Assembly: GCA_017513905.1 (NCBI GenBank)
Contig: JAFWMR010000013.1
Coordinates: 1-64,000 of the forward strand
Direction of reading: 5' to 3'
Length of the DNA stretch: 64,000 bases
Origin: Candidatus Saccharimonadota bacterium
Lineage (GTDB): Bacteria > Patescibacteriota > Saccharimonadia > Saccharimonadales > Saccharimonadaceae
Positions within the stretch are counted from its first letter, which is position 1. Every line of letters begins with the position of its first letter. This document shows positions 17,931-27,643 of the stretch, one piece after another. A program made the position numbers and the translations under genes. The notes under the pieces are model-generated. The model was not told the DNA's origin, did no database searches, and worked only from the letters and a program-made list of their open reading frames with translations.

Positions 17931-20900
17931 TTAGTACCTTGGAGGTAGTTTCTTTATATAGACCATCTGTGGATTATGGGCATTGGCGCTTCTATTTTGG
18001 GCCCAGATAAATATGGATGGCTGGAAGTTAACTAGCTCTGCCGGCTCCTTGATACTTTCTACCGGATCTCCACCCGACGTGCGCTTGAGGTAGACCTTGC
18101 TTGCGATGATTAGTCCGTTCACAGTTAACTTATTAGTGCAAACATTGTTGTTGAGTGCGTCATAAGTATAGTTCTTGCATGTGTCTACAGTGCCACCATT
18201 ATTGCTCGGTCCAGAAGCAATGAGTATTGCATCAAGATTAGTGACTGATTGATCTATGTAAATATTTTTGGCTATGATTACAACTTGCGAGCTAGAATAG
18301 TTATTATAAATGTTTTCACTGATTGTAATGTCGTCGTCTGTGCGTACGACATATGTCTTACCGGCATCTACTTCTCTCCTGCATCCACCCGAGCCACATA
18401 CTACTGGTATGCTGTTAAGTTCGGCATTGGTTGGTAGGTAATCTTTGAATCGTTCTATATTTTCTAGTCTGGCATCAATGGATGCTCTACCAAGATATTT
18501 ATTTGTTGCATGGTTACAATATGCGTTCGATATGGTCAATGGATTAGGTACGGTAGTACATGTAGATGCCGTAACAGTAGCTCCACTAATAAGCGTAGCG
18601 CCAGAACCAATCCGTTTGATTGTGCCATTAGCTATAATTGCGTAGTCTGCCCATGAGCCAAATACTTTGCCACCCCTATCAGTGATGGTTGTTGTAATAT
18701 CGCCATTTGATAGAACCGATCCGCCCCAAACTTGGAAGTTTGGACGCTTTGATACGTTTCGGCAGGAAGATGTAGATACAAAGTAGCTACTAGATGCTGA
18801 GCTGTAGTTCCTAACTGCAATGGCTACGCAATACTTATCCCCGACAGGAAGATCTGGGACCGTAATGACGCCAGTTGTGTAGGAGAGCTGATAATCTGAT
18901 AGATTATATACATGTTTGAATGATGTACCTGGGTCTACGGACTCCCCGTCTTTTTTAGATAGCTTGTTTGGGTGCCCATCTGTCAATATATGACAGTCTT
19001 TGACGAATGAGTTTCTATTGATTACTCCGCAGACATCGTTATAAGCATTGCCAGAATATGTGAAGTTACCGTTAGTTGGTGCATGTGCTGGAGTGAGTGT
19101 TTGCAATTGGCCTATTGTGGCGTTTTTATCCACTACATATCCAACTACATAGACGTAACGAGCGTTGTCGGTATGGTTTGGATCAGTGATGTATTCGTGA
19201 TCATTGTTTTCCTTGCCGATATCTATCGTGTAGTTTATCGTATAAGAATTCTCGGCAAGAGCTATGCTATCAACATTGGAGTTAACTATATTATTGATGA
19301 TAAAGTTGTAAGGTCGGAAAATTGAATAAACTGTCGGTGAAGTTGTGTCGCGAGAATCTCGTTTGACTGGGGTCGTTAACTGTGGTTCGCTGTCGACTTT
19401 TTCTGTACGGTTATAGATTTGCGAACCGGAAGCATTAGACTTCCAGCTACCGGGATAGACTTCCTGACGCGTAATCTCTCGGTATCTAACACTCCAAGCG
19501 GCTCGAGAATTGTAAGTACTCATGGTGAAGTTTTTTGTATCGCCAGCCATTAAAGAGTGGTAGGATAGATCTTTTTCTCTCGCATTGGTCATTCTGAGTT
19601 TTTCACGGTCTAGGCCATTGAAACCAATGCGCGTACGACCATCGTTAGCCGTAGATGACCAGGAATCACCATGATCTTTGTCTCTCGCATTCAGCACGAG
19701 ATCACGTCCATCTATTTCTACTAACGAACCAGATTGCAACTTTAATGGGTTAATTAATTTAACCGTGTCACGTGTACCTGGTAAAGTTTCGGAGCCATAC
19801 ATCCTCAGGTCCGTACTCGGGGTATGAACACTGTAGTTGCTGTCGCCATAGATAGTTGGCTGGAAGAAGGCGCGACCAGTACTTGGGTTATTTGTGTAGT
19901 AAGCCGTATCTGCAGCACGCACATCGGTCTCATCAAAGTTATTAGTACGCCACGTGTTATTGTCATAGCGTGTAACGCTATGGTCGAAGAGGAATGATAG
20001 CTCGATGGTGATAGTCTCGTACTGTGTGCCTGATAGTAGACGAGCACCTGACGGGTATATAGTATTGCCTGGTATGCCGGAAACATCAATATAGTGAGTG
20101 CGCGTGGTAGAGTTGGCTTCGTGCCAATCTGGGTTTCTGATAGTTACACATGCCGGCGTAGAGTACGAAACTTGTCTAATACTATCCTCATCAAGTGAGT
20201 CAAGGTGCCAGTTACGATTGCTAGGATCAGTGGCAGATGTGTAAACAGCGGTTGTCGAATAAGCTACGCGCTGACAGTAGTATAGGTACTTACCCTTATT
20301 TGTGGCGTTGAACGTAAATTTAGCTTGAGTATTAATTGTGTTCGAGCTACTTACGCTGAGTGTAGACTTTACACCAGATACCGTACGAGAGGCATCAGTG
20401 TCTCGTGTCGTGGGTGTATATGATCTATAGACGCCAGCTACGCATCCTGCATCTTCACAATCTTGTATTTCCCAGTTATATACAGTTGGATTGACGTAAT
20501 AAACCGTAGATGCCGTAGATGATTTGTCTGTGTCGGTACGGTTCACAACGTGTGTAAAGGAAACTGTGTAAACATCATCGGCTGTGCCATTTGGTTTCTT
20601 CGGGAAATGATCGGTATAAGATCCGTCTGAGTTAGTATTAGTGCCACTGATACGTATTGCGTTATCTAGTACACCCATATGATTATTATCAGATCGATCA
20701 AGCCAAGTATGACTATCGATAGTGCCAGCTGAAGTACCAGTATAGTGAGCAGTATAGGTTTGTGCTGGATTAGTGAAGACATAGCAAACGTATTGTTTGC
20801 CCTCGAATGACCTGTCTTCTGTTACGCCATCTGGTTTGCCAATTACGACATTGCCAGATGAGTCACCACTTGCGTTGCTACCAATTAGTTTGACTTGGTT

Positions 20901-23612
20901 ATCGAAGGTGATGTAGAAGCATTGTGTCGTGGTGCCACCGATGTCTACCTGAACAGTCTTTGCTGGTTTATTGATAGTTTCCGTCTCGTTGTATTTTAGC
21001 GCAGGGGTAAATGTTTTTGCTGCATCGGCGGTTGGTTGAGAGACATCGCTAACAGCATATCTTGAAGTGACTCCTATTGCGGGTGAGTTATTACTGCGCT
21101 TAACGATGTATGTCGGGGTAATTGTGTATTGGCCATAAAGACCGTTACCCTCTCTACTATTACTTGTACTATTCGTGTTACTTGTACCAGATAGATAAGA
21201 GCCGTTCGCAACGGAAATTGATGCGGAAAATGTAGCTGTGTACTTGTATGGATTCAGGAAGTTGGCGCAAATGTAGTTCGTAGATTGAGAACGTGTGTCA
21301 AATGGCGTAGTCAGAACTGTGTCACCAATATAGCCAATTCGGCTATCGTACTTGAGGTATGAACATTTTGTGATAGTTGTGCCTTCTGCCACACCGGCAA
21401 AAGACAATGAGAATGCGACTGGATAATCATAGATTGGACTACGATTCCTAGAGAGATCAGTAGCCGTGCCGCCTTTACCTGTGCCAGAACCTGGAACAGA
21501 GGCTGGGAACTTGGTTGCGTCATAAGAGGTACTAGCAGCAGTATTTACGGCGAAACGTGATGTTGCATTAGTCGGGGTTGAGTTAGCATCGTTATTAACA
21601 CGTTTGAGGATATAATGAACTACTGGTGTATAGGTCTCATCGTAGCCGTTACCGCGGAAACCACTTGTAGCGTTTCCGGTCATACCCACCACCGATACAT
21701 CCATAGCGCTTGTTACGTCTGCGTATTTAGGATTATAGAAAGTTGTACAGTTATATACTTTATCTATAGAGTAACGATCATTGATTCTGTTTGTTCCGCC
21801 ATAGTAGTCGATTTCTTTCTCGTATGTCATATAGAAGCAGTAGTCTCCTTTAGTACCGACATTCTGCGTTATCGATTTGGTATTATTGGCAGTAGGGTTG
21901 TAGGTTTCGTTTTTTTGTAGAGAGCCAGAGAGAGTTGACGCTGAATCAGGTTGCGAGGAAGTAGAGGTAGTGTATTTGCTCGTAGCTGAAGTAGGGTTAT
22001 CGTTGGTTCGAGTTATAGTGTAAGTAGTCTTGATGCTATAGCTTGTAGCAGAACCGTTTCCCAGCAAGTTGCCATTACTTTGTGACTTAATGTTCGTGTC
22101 GTTATTTGCTGATGGATACGCTACGGTGCCTGAGAAGGTGGCTCGAGCGGGACGATAAACCGTGACGCACGATGGAGTGGTATAGGACAGACTACCGTCT
22201 GTCTGGACGTTTAATTGCATTGTTGGTGATGCATAGTAGGCTAACCGATCGCAGACAGTTTTAGATCCGCCAACTGCCACGTCATTGATGCTGACAGTAT
22301 GTGTATTGCTGGTAGTATTGTTAGGCGCAGTTCTTGTTAAATTAGCCGAAATCGATGCACCCGTTCCAGTTCGATTAGAGAATGTTCCGGACTGAGACGA
22401 CCCGGTTTGTGCCGTACCTTTAGCCGTGATTGATGATATATTTGTCTCGCTATCTGTACGTGTTAGGGTTTTAGTTGCAGTAGCGGAATAGTCGTCTATT
22501 CCGTAGTAGCCCAGATAGCTCGTACCCGATATGTGAGTTGTATTTGAGGGTGCACCGATTGAAAGGGCGCCAGTGATTGCTGCTGTATAGATTGGCGGAT
22601 CTTCACGGTACACTGTTGCGCAGGCTCCAGATGACCATGTGTAGCTAATGGTTGGAGCGTAAGTGTCTAGGCCTACCTTTCTTGGATATTTGACCCATGA
22701 ACAAACAGTGACCTCATCACCGTGGTTCAAGGTTCCACTGTACGTTGGTGTTAAGGTTGGATTACTCGTAGACGGCGTGCAGTCTGCGGAGCTATCTCCT
22801 TGAGCAGTACAATAGCTCCATTGTCCGCTCGTTACGGATGATCCCGACCACGCTTTGTTTGATGACAGAGTATGTGTAAAGTTGATTGTATACGATCCAT
22901 CACTACTTGTTGTTTTATACTTGCCATTTGACTGTTGGGCAGCATTCGTGACGCTACTAACGGCGTCGGTCGCGGAGGGATATGCAACTCTATACACATA
23001 AATAATCATCGGGAACTCATGACACTGGCTATCGCATGCAGATGCACCTAGACAAGAGTTATAATTAAATCTACGTTTATATATTGCGCCGTCTCGTGTC
23101 CATGTGCCTTTAGATAGATCGACCGTCAATGTGCCGTTTCCTGATGGCGAGCTAAATTGTCCAGCTGTTGATGATGTTGTAGCCGTCATATTGCTTGACA
23201 TTGACACGCCGCTAGCACTAGTGCATACATACGCGTTCGCGCTTGAGTTTGTTACTGTCGATATTGTTGTGCGTTTTAAATTTTTCTGAAATGTGTCGTT
23301 ATTGCTACTTATTTCTGGAATCGTCGTACTATTAATATATATCATACCGTAAGTTCCGCTTCCCGGTGCAGAGCTGTCGCATCTTTCATAGAATGTTTCA
23401 TAGTTTGCATTAACGATGTTTGTGCCTATGACACTATTCGCGCTACTCATACACTCAGCTACCGTCCAAGCATGCGCTGATTGCGTTGGAGTTATGAATA
23501 CATTGATCAGGGTAAATAGGACGGGAAGAAAAACAAAAATTATGAATTTATTCTGCGTTTTGATATTGCGCAATAAATGTTTAATAGCTTTGTTATCGTA
23601 TGCTAACACCAT
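17931..23612 (-). CDS. Giant secreted protein (1893 aa) with tandem Cys-pair domains
   Basis: The signal peptide spans about residues 20-48 (FIIFVFLPVLFTLINVF, cleavage after AHA). Residues 290-1160 hold six repeated units, each with a Cys pair: 304/331, 454/482, 592/622, 750/782, 898/943 and 1113/1155. Each unit has a strand like VCSWVKYP or KCSYLKYD and closes with a Cys-x-x-x-(Tyr/Phe/Arg)-x-Pro strand such as SCVTVYRP or ICANFLNP. IFRPYNFIINNI (about 1431) links to a region shared with the protein at 1-2.7 kb. The last 160 residues (QVVIIAKNIYIDQSVTNLDA, LTVNGLIIASKVYLKR, IKKLPPRY) form a separate beta domain of a type I associate with Patescibacteria surface proteins. No enzymatic motif is visible. 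Confidence 0.88.
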   Translation of the reverse strand: MVLAYDNKAIKHLLRNIKTQNKFIIFVFLPVLFTLINVFITPTQSAHAWTVAECMSSANSVIGTNIVNANYETFYERCDSSAPGSGTYGMIYINSTTIPEISSNNDTFQKNLKRTTISTVTNSSANAYVCTSASGVSMSSNMTATTSSTAGQFSSPSGNGTLTVDLSKGTWTRDGAIYKRRFNYNSCLGASACDSQCHEFPMIIYVYRVAYPSATDAVSSVTNAAQQSNGKYKTTSSDGSYTINFTHTLSSNKAWSGSSVTSGQWSYCTAQGDSSADCTPSTSNPTLTPTYSGTLNHGDEVTVCSWVKYPRKVGLDTYAPTISYTWSSGACATVYREDPPIYTAAITGALSIGAPSNTTHISGTSYLGYYGIDDYSATATKTLTRTDSETNISSITAKGTAQTGSSQSGTFSNRTGTGASISANLTRTAPNNTTSNTHTVSINDVAVGGSKTVCDRLAYYASPTMQLNVQTDGSLSYTTPSCVTVYRPARATFSGTVAYPSANNDTNIKSQSNGNLLGNGSATSYSIKTTYTITRTNDNPTSATSKYTTSTSSQPDSASTLSGSLQKNETYNPTANNTKSITQNVGTKGDYCFYMTYEKEIDYYGGTNRINDRYSIDKVYNCTTFYNPKYADVTSAMDVSVVGMTGNATSGFRGNGYDETYTPVVHYILKRVNNDANSTPTNATSRFAVNTAASTSYDATKFPASVPGSGTGKGGTATDLSRNRSPIYDYPVAFSLSFAGVAEGTTITKCSYLKYDSRIGYIGDTVLTTPFDTRSQSTNYICANFLNPYKYTATFSASISVANGSYLSGTSNTNSTSNSREGNGLYGQYTITPTYIVKRSNNSPAIGVTSRYAVSDVSQPTADAAKTFTPALKYNETETINKPAKTVQVDIGGTTTQCFYITFDNQVKLIGSNASGDSSGNVVIGKPDGVTEDRSFEGKQYVCYVFTNPAQTYTAHYTGTSAGTIDSHTWLDRSDNNHMGVLDNAIRISGTNTNSDGSYTDHFPKKPNGTADDVYTVSFTHVVNRTDTDKSSTASTVYYVNPTVYNWEIQDCEDAGCVAGVYRSYTPTTRDTDASRTVSGVKSTLSVSSSNTINTQAKFTFNATNKGKYLYYCQRVAYSTTAVYTSATDPSNRNWHLDSLDEDSIRQVSYSTPACVTIRNPDWHEANSTTRTHYIDVSGIPGNTIYPSGARLLSGTQYETITIELSFLFDHSVTRYDNNTWRTNNFDETDVRAADTAYYTNNPSTGRAFFQPTIYGDSNYSVHTPSTDLRMYGSETLPGTRDTVKLINPLKLQSGSLVEIDGRDLVLNARDKDHGDSWSSTANDGRTRIGFNGLDREKLRMTNAREKDLSYHSLMAGDTKNFTMSTYNSRAAWSVRYREITRQEVYPGSWKSNASGSQIYNRTEKVDSEPQLTTPVKRDSRDTTSPTVYSIFRPYNFIINNIVNSNVDSIALAENSYTINYTIDIGKENNDHEYITDPNHTDNARYVYVVGYVVDKNATIGQLQTLTPAHAPTNGNFTYSGNAYNDVCGVINRNSFVKDCHILTDGHPNKLSKKDGESVDPGTSFKHVYNLSDYQLSYTTGVITVPDLPVGDKYCVAIAVRNYSSASSSYFVSTSSCRNVSKRPNFQVWGGSVLSNGDITTTITDRGGKVFGSWADYAIIANGTIKRIGSGATLISGATVTASTCTTVPNPLTISNAYCNHATNKYLGRASIDARLENIERFKDYLPTNAELNSIPVVCGSGGCRREVDAGKTYVVRTDDDITISENIYNNYSSSQVVIIAKNIYIDQSVTNLDAILIASGPSNNGGTVDTCKNYTYDALNNNVCTNKLTVNGLIIASKVYLKRTSGGDPVESIKEPAELVNFQPSIFIWAQNRSANAHNPQMVYIKKLPPRY
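20140..22760 (-). repeat. Six diverged ~140-215 aa repeats inside the giant protein gene
   Basis: The region codes residues ~285-1160. First cysteines of the units are 138-215 residues apart (304, 454, 592, 750, 898, 1113). The closing strands PSCVTVYRP, YNCTTFYNP, YICANFLNP, YVCYVFTNP and PACVTIRNP are recognisably the same element. Identity between units is low, so this is old duplication. Confidence 0.6.
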
Positions 23613-23684
23613 TCTTATGTTTATTTTAACAAAAGCGCTATGAAATTGGAAGTATGAAATGGGCTATTTTGTACGTCGATTATG

Positions 23685-24710
23685 TTAAACGTGCCTTTTC
23701 TTTTTCCTGGCAGTTTCGACAATTTTAGTCAACTGATATTTTAATGGATTAATCACATAATCATGTGCTGGTGTATACTTCAGCTCTTCACAGCCAAAAC
23801 TACGTTTAAATTCGCTGACTCCGTAAAAGCGATGTTTTTTTTCTTCAAGTCCGACAATTCCCCATAAATTGTACCGTTTAATACCACGTCTTTTAGCTTC
23901 TTCTATTGCTTTCATGTGAAGCAGAGGAGCGGCTGAATACTTTGTGCCTAAATCTGACGAAACGCCATAATGGTAACTCGCCTCGTTGCCATAAAAAATC
24001 ATAAAGTTCATAGCTAGAATCTCACCATCCTTCTTTGCAGTATACATCAAAACTTCATCATTCTTGGCAAATGCCTCGAATTGTTTTGTGAGAAAGTTTT
24101 TAGTAAATGGTACATATCCTTGGCGCTTGGCGTGTTTAGCTTCGAGATCACAAAAATCTTTCATTACTTCTGGGTCATTCGAAATCTCGACAGTTATGCT
24201 GTTCTTTTCGGCCTTGCGCATTTTACGGCGAAAGCCTTGTGATGCGCCGGCTAGTATTTCGTCTTCGGTTTTTTCTAGGTTGAGTATACCTGCATATTCT
24301 ACGGATAGATACATTGGCGCTTTGATGAAACCGTGGTCTCGCATAAGTTTAAGTGATTTATCGCTTAGCTCAAGCTGTGGCCTGATCCGGATAAACGCAC
24401 ACTTCTGACGTTTACCTTCTATTTTTATGTCATCAAAAATTTGGTCGACTAATTTTTTACAATGCCAATCTAGAATTGGGCCGCCCGCTATCGCAAGGTG
24501 GCGGCCTCGTTTAGCCTTCTCTACAACACCGGCATAGGCGCCTATGATATTGCCCTTTTCATTAATTGCAATGCGACGAACGATTGGATTTCCTCGCGAT
24601 GTATGAAATTCATAGAAGTCCCAGCTTTGTAGAAAATTTGATTCTTTGTGGCTCGTGATAAATTTATCCCAAGAATCACGATTACCTGCGTCAATAATTG
24701 CAATTTTCAT
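23685..24710 (-). CDS. FemAB-family peptidoglycan bridge aminoacyltransferase (copy 2)
   Basis: 341 residues with the paired GNAT fold of FemX/FemA/MurM enzymes, which move amino acids from aminoacyl-tRNA onto the lipid II stem peptide. Diagnostic parts are SNFLQSWDFYEFHTSRGNPIV at the start, FIRIRPQLELSD, and YSAAPLLHMKAIEEAKRRGIKRYNLWGI, followed by the usual KRSFG(C/G)E tail. Its ATG follows the stop of the neighbouring copy directly. It is last in the five-gene wall operon. The residue transferred cannot be told from sequence. Confidence 0.9.
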   Translation of the reverse strand: MKIAIIDAGNRDSWDKFITSHKESNFLQSWDFYEFHTSRGNPIVRRIAINEKGNIIGAYAGVVEKAKRGRHLAIAGGPILDWHCKKLVDQIFDDIKIEGKRQKCAFIRIRPQLELSDKSLKLMRDHGFIKAPMYLSVEYAGILNLEKTEDEILAGASQGFRRKMRKAEKNSITVEISNDPEVMKDFCDLEAKHAKRQGYVPFTKNFLTKQFEAFAKNDEVLMYTAKKDGEILAMNFMIFYGNEASYHYGVSSDLGTKYSAAPLLHMKAIEEAKRRGIKRYNLWGIVGLEEKKHRFYGVSEFKRSFGCEELKYTPAHDYVINPLKYQLTKIVETARKKKRHV

Positions 24711-25715
24711 CTATAGATTCCTTTTCTTTTTTCGAGCTGTTTCGACGATTTCATCTATCTTGTATTTTAGTTTGTTCAAAATGATGTCTTTAGCTGGTAT
24801 AAGTTCTATTACTTCGCCGCCAAACCCTGTCTTAAATGTAGTGACACCTGAATAGCGATGATGCTCCACGCCTGGTGGTGCTATGCCCCACAGATTAAAT
24901 CGTGCTACGCCCATGGACTTCAGGTCTTTGATGGCTTTCCATAATAAAGCATATGCGCCGGGAAGTTTTCGATTTAATTCGGTTGAAGCCGCCTCGAAGT
25001 ATTCTGCTTCTTTATCATATATAAGTATCAGTCCGTAGGCGATGGGTTTATTTTCATCGTCTGTGACTTTGTACAGCTTAATATTGCTAGGAGAAAACGC
25101 TTCGCGTTCTGCTAATAATTCTTTCTCGGATGGAGGGATGAAATTTTGGCGTTTCGCCGTTTCGACTTGCACGGAATGAAATTCTTTAAATGCTTTTTCG
25201 CTAGAATCTTCTATTACTTTAAGGCCAAGTTTTTCGCTGCGCCGTACTTCATATCGAGTCTGCCGACGCATTGACATGAGCAACTCTTCTTCTGACTTAT
25301 TAAGATCTAACAGGATGGTATTTTGTGCATGAAGATGCATTGGTGCATCGCGGAGATCTATGCCTTTTATTTCTCGCTTTAATGCAAAAATATAATTTTC
25401 ATTGCGTGATGTTTTATATAGCTGTGGGCGAAATCGAATAAATACACACTTTTCTTTTTTTGCTTCGTCGATTATACTCTCGAAAACTTTCTTTACTAAT
25501 TTACGATCTTGCCAATTAACGAGCGGTCCGCCTGGTACTTCCATGTATCGTCCGCGACGGGCGTCTTTGATAATGCCAAAGAATAAAGCTCTGCCCTCAA
25601 AAGTGCGCACGACGAGTTTATGGCCGATAATGCGGTTGGTTTCAGCCCAGAGTGGGCTTTGGAGAAAGTTTGCTTCTGGATATTTTTTGAAGATTTTTGT
25701 CCATGTGTCGTTCAT
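24711..25715 (-). CDS. FemAB-family peptidoglycan bridge aminoacyltransferase (copy 1)
   Basis: 335 residues, homologous to the next gene (EANFLQSPLWAETNRIIGHK, FIRFRPQLYKT, LPGAYALLWKAIKDLKSMG, ARFNLWGIAPPG, FKTGFGGEVIELIPA). Two copies in tandem suggest a bridge of at least two residues added one after the other, as in FemA/FemB or MurM/MurN. The ATG at 25715 shares one base with the stop of the PLP-enzyme gene (TGATG); an in-frame TTG one codon earlier is less likely. Confidence 0.9.
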   Translation of the reverse strand: MNDTWTKIFKKYPEANFLQSPLWAETNRIIGHKLVVRTFEGRALFFGIIKDARRGRYMEVPGGPLVNWQDRKLVKKVFESIIDEAKKEKCVFIRFRPQLYKTSRNENYIFALKREIKGIDLRDAPMHLHAQNTILLDLNKSEEELLMSMRRQTRYEVRRSEKLGLKVIEDSSEKAFKEFHSVQVETAKRQNFIPPSEKELLAEREAFSPSNIKLYKVTDDENKPIAYGLILIYDKEAEYFEAASTELNRKLPGAYALLWKAIKDLKSMGVARFNLWGIAPPGVEHHRYSGVTTFKTGFGGEVIELIPAKDIILNKLKYKIDEIVETARKKKRNL

Positions 25716-26872
25716 CAACGTTCTCCCTTTAGTTCGTGCGATTTAATGATTCTCTTTGCTTCGGCTACTTCTTTTTTGTGCCGTTTCGTCCTGTACCAAG
25801 TCGGAATGTTAACTACGTGCTGAGCAAAAAATACAGCATTCGGATTATTTCTTTCCGGATATCCAACGGATTCGTAATAACGTTCTGGAGCAACTGGTAC
25901 TTCATACCAAAATTCTTCTAAACGATATCCATGTTTTTTTAACTCTTTCAAGCAGGCGCCTCTGTTGTCGACTAAATAGAATTCGCGCAATGCGGAATTC
26001 TTAAGGTTCTTCAGCTGTTTTAAGGCTAACTTTGCTTGCCAGTAACTGATCGTAGTGTCCGTACTGAGTTTTATATCTGCAGATCGTTCAATCCATCGAA
26101 GTTTAAGTAGTAAGCCCAACCACGGTCTTTCAAGACGAAGATGAGAAAGACCACGTGCTATCGCAGCAAACAATGGATACCAGCTTGCGCGTGGTACATC
26201 ACCGCCACTTCGGCGTCTAAGGGCAGCTTTATTAAATTCTTTCGGGAGCATTAAGCTTTTATCGCGTAGAATGACAGCGCCGCCATTGATTGTGTCGATA
26301 CTCTTACCCTTACCAAATGACATGCAAGTGGCTTCTCCAACAGTGCCTATCTCTCGGCCGTCCGGATATTTACGTCCAGCGCAATGCGCTAAATCTTCGA
26401 TCAGTTGCAAATTGTATTGTTTTTTGACCGTATCAAAACGTCTTATATCGACTGGAAATCCAAATGTATTTTGCAAAATGAAACATTTAAGTTTTCTGTC
26501 TTTCTTTACTGTTCTTTCGAGAGATTCAGCGGAGTAGTTTGGAAGGATCTGACCACCTATTGCTTTCTCTAGGTCTACATATATCGGTTCTAAACCGGCC
26601 GTTTCTATAGCTTCAATTACAGCATGGCATGTGAATCCATTGATTGCTACATGATCTCCTTTTTTTAGGCGTCCTGATTCTAGGAAGCTCTTTAGTGCAA
26701 GGTAAATAGCCGAGCGACCAGAGAAAGTCAGCGATAGATTATCTAAATCGGCACTGTATTTTTTTGATAATTCTTTTTCGAGATCCGTATAATCTTTTTT
26801 ACCTCCCAGGGCGAAAGAATGCCTTAGGATATCGCGTGCGGTATAATTGGAGGCTAGGCCTAAGAAAATCAT
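25715..26872 (-). CDS. DegT/DnrJ/EryC1-type PLP-dependent enzyme
   Basis: 385 residues of the fold I sugar-aminotransferase family. LTFSGRSAIYLALKSFL begins the cofactor domain, FGFPVDIRRFDTVKKQYNLQLIEDLAH supplies the Asp (D160) that binds the pyridine nitrogen, and SFGKGKSIDTINGGAV contains the likely Schiff-base Lys (K190). The family usually aminates nucleotide-linked ketosugars. Here it sits between a hydrolase and two FemX genes in a wall operon, with no sugar-nucleotide genes nearby, so its substrate may be a wall precursor. It overlaps the hydrolase by 4 nt (ATGA), with GGAG upstream. Confidence 0.85.
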   Translation of the reverse strand: MIFLGLASNYTARDILRHSFALGGKKDYTDLEKELSKKYSADLDNLSLTFSGRSAIYLALKSFLESGRLKKGDHVAINGFTCHAVIEAIETAGLEPIYVDLEKAIGGQILPNYSAESLERTVKKDRKLKCFILQNTFGFPVDIRRFDTVKKQYNLQLIEDLAHCAGRKYPDGREIGTVGEATCMSFGKGKSIDTINGGAVILRDKSLMLPKEFNKAALRRRSGGDVPRASWYPLFAAIARGLSHLRLERPWLGLLLKLRWIERSADIKLSTDTTISYWQAKLALKQLKNLKNSALREFYLVDNRGACLKELKKHGYRLEEFWYEVPVAPERYYESVGYPERNNPNAVFFAQHVVNIPTWYRTKRHKKEVAEAKRIIKSHELKGER

Positions 26873-27642
26873 TTAATCTCCTTCATGATTGCCTTTGCGA
26901 GGCCGGCAGGATCCGAAATGTATGGAGCGTGCGTCCACCCGCTGTGTATATTTAATGTTGAATCAACGAGCTTCCGTTTAAGAATGTGCGCATGGCGTGG
27001 AGGAGTGACGTTGTCTTCTTCTCCCCAAAGAATCGCCGTTGGCGTTGTAACTTTTGCTAAGACAAGGTCTTTGTCCGACTCTAGCATGTTTGTGAGTGTT
27101 TGCTTCATGTTTTCCGGTGCCCTGTAGTAATCCATGCTACCTGTTAATTTATGGAATACCTTATCTGCGATAGGGATCTTTTTGAGCGGTGCGCCGATTT
27201 TCGCGATTTTCTTCATGACGCTTCTTTTTTTTGATACTTCGTACACACCTGCCGAATCGAGTAGAATTAATTTTTTTAGTTTTTCTGGACGTTCTGCGCA
27301 TAGATTTAGAAGGATTCGTCCACCATTACTGTGGCCTAGGGCTACCGATCCATCTGGAATATTTTTGTCTGCCCATGACATATAGTCTTTAATCGTCCAG
27401 ATGCTCTTCGATGGCGTAGTCAACCCTGGAACATTTAACATTTTGACTTTAACTCCGGAATTACTAAGCAGTTCTATTGTTTTTCTCCATGGCTCTACTG
27501 AATAAGTCCAACCATGAATGATATACAGTGTTTTAGCTGTAGACAAGTTCTTGGTATTTTCAGTACCGTTCCATACGCTTTTCAGTTCTTCGGGTTTTTT
27601 AAGTTTGACTTTTCGTACGGCGTGAGAGATTGTTTTAGTCAT
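26869..27642 (-). CDS. Alpha/beta hydrolase
   Basis: 257 residues. YIIHGWTYSVEPW gives the oxyanion-hole HG, GHSNGG the nucleophile elbow (S105), WGEEDNVTPP the acid (D210), and GWTHAPY the catalytic His (H238). No signal peptide is seen, so it is cytoplasmic. It starts 1 nt after the MurF-like gene stop. In this operon it may release a thioester or ester intermediate of wall-precursor synthesis, or edit a FemX substrate; both are inference. Confidence 0.88.
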   Translation of the reverse strand: MTKTISHAVRKVKLKKPEELKSVWNGTENTKNLSTAKTLYIIHGWTYSVEPWRKTIELLSNSGVKVKMLNVPGLTTPSKSIWTIKDYMSWADKNIPDGSVALGHSNGGRILLNLCAERPEKLKKLILLDSAGVYEVSKKRSVMKKIAKIGAPLKKIPIADKVFHKLTGSMDYYRAPENMKQTLTNMLESDKDLVLAKVTTPTAILWGEEDNVTPPRHAHILKRKLVDSTLNIHSGWTHAPYISDPAGLAKAIMKEIK

Positions 27643-27643
27643 C

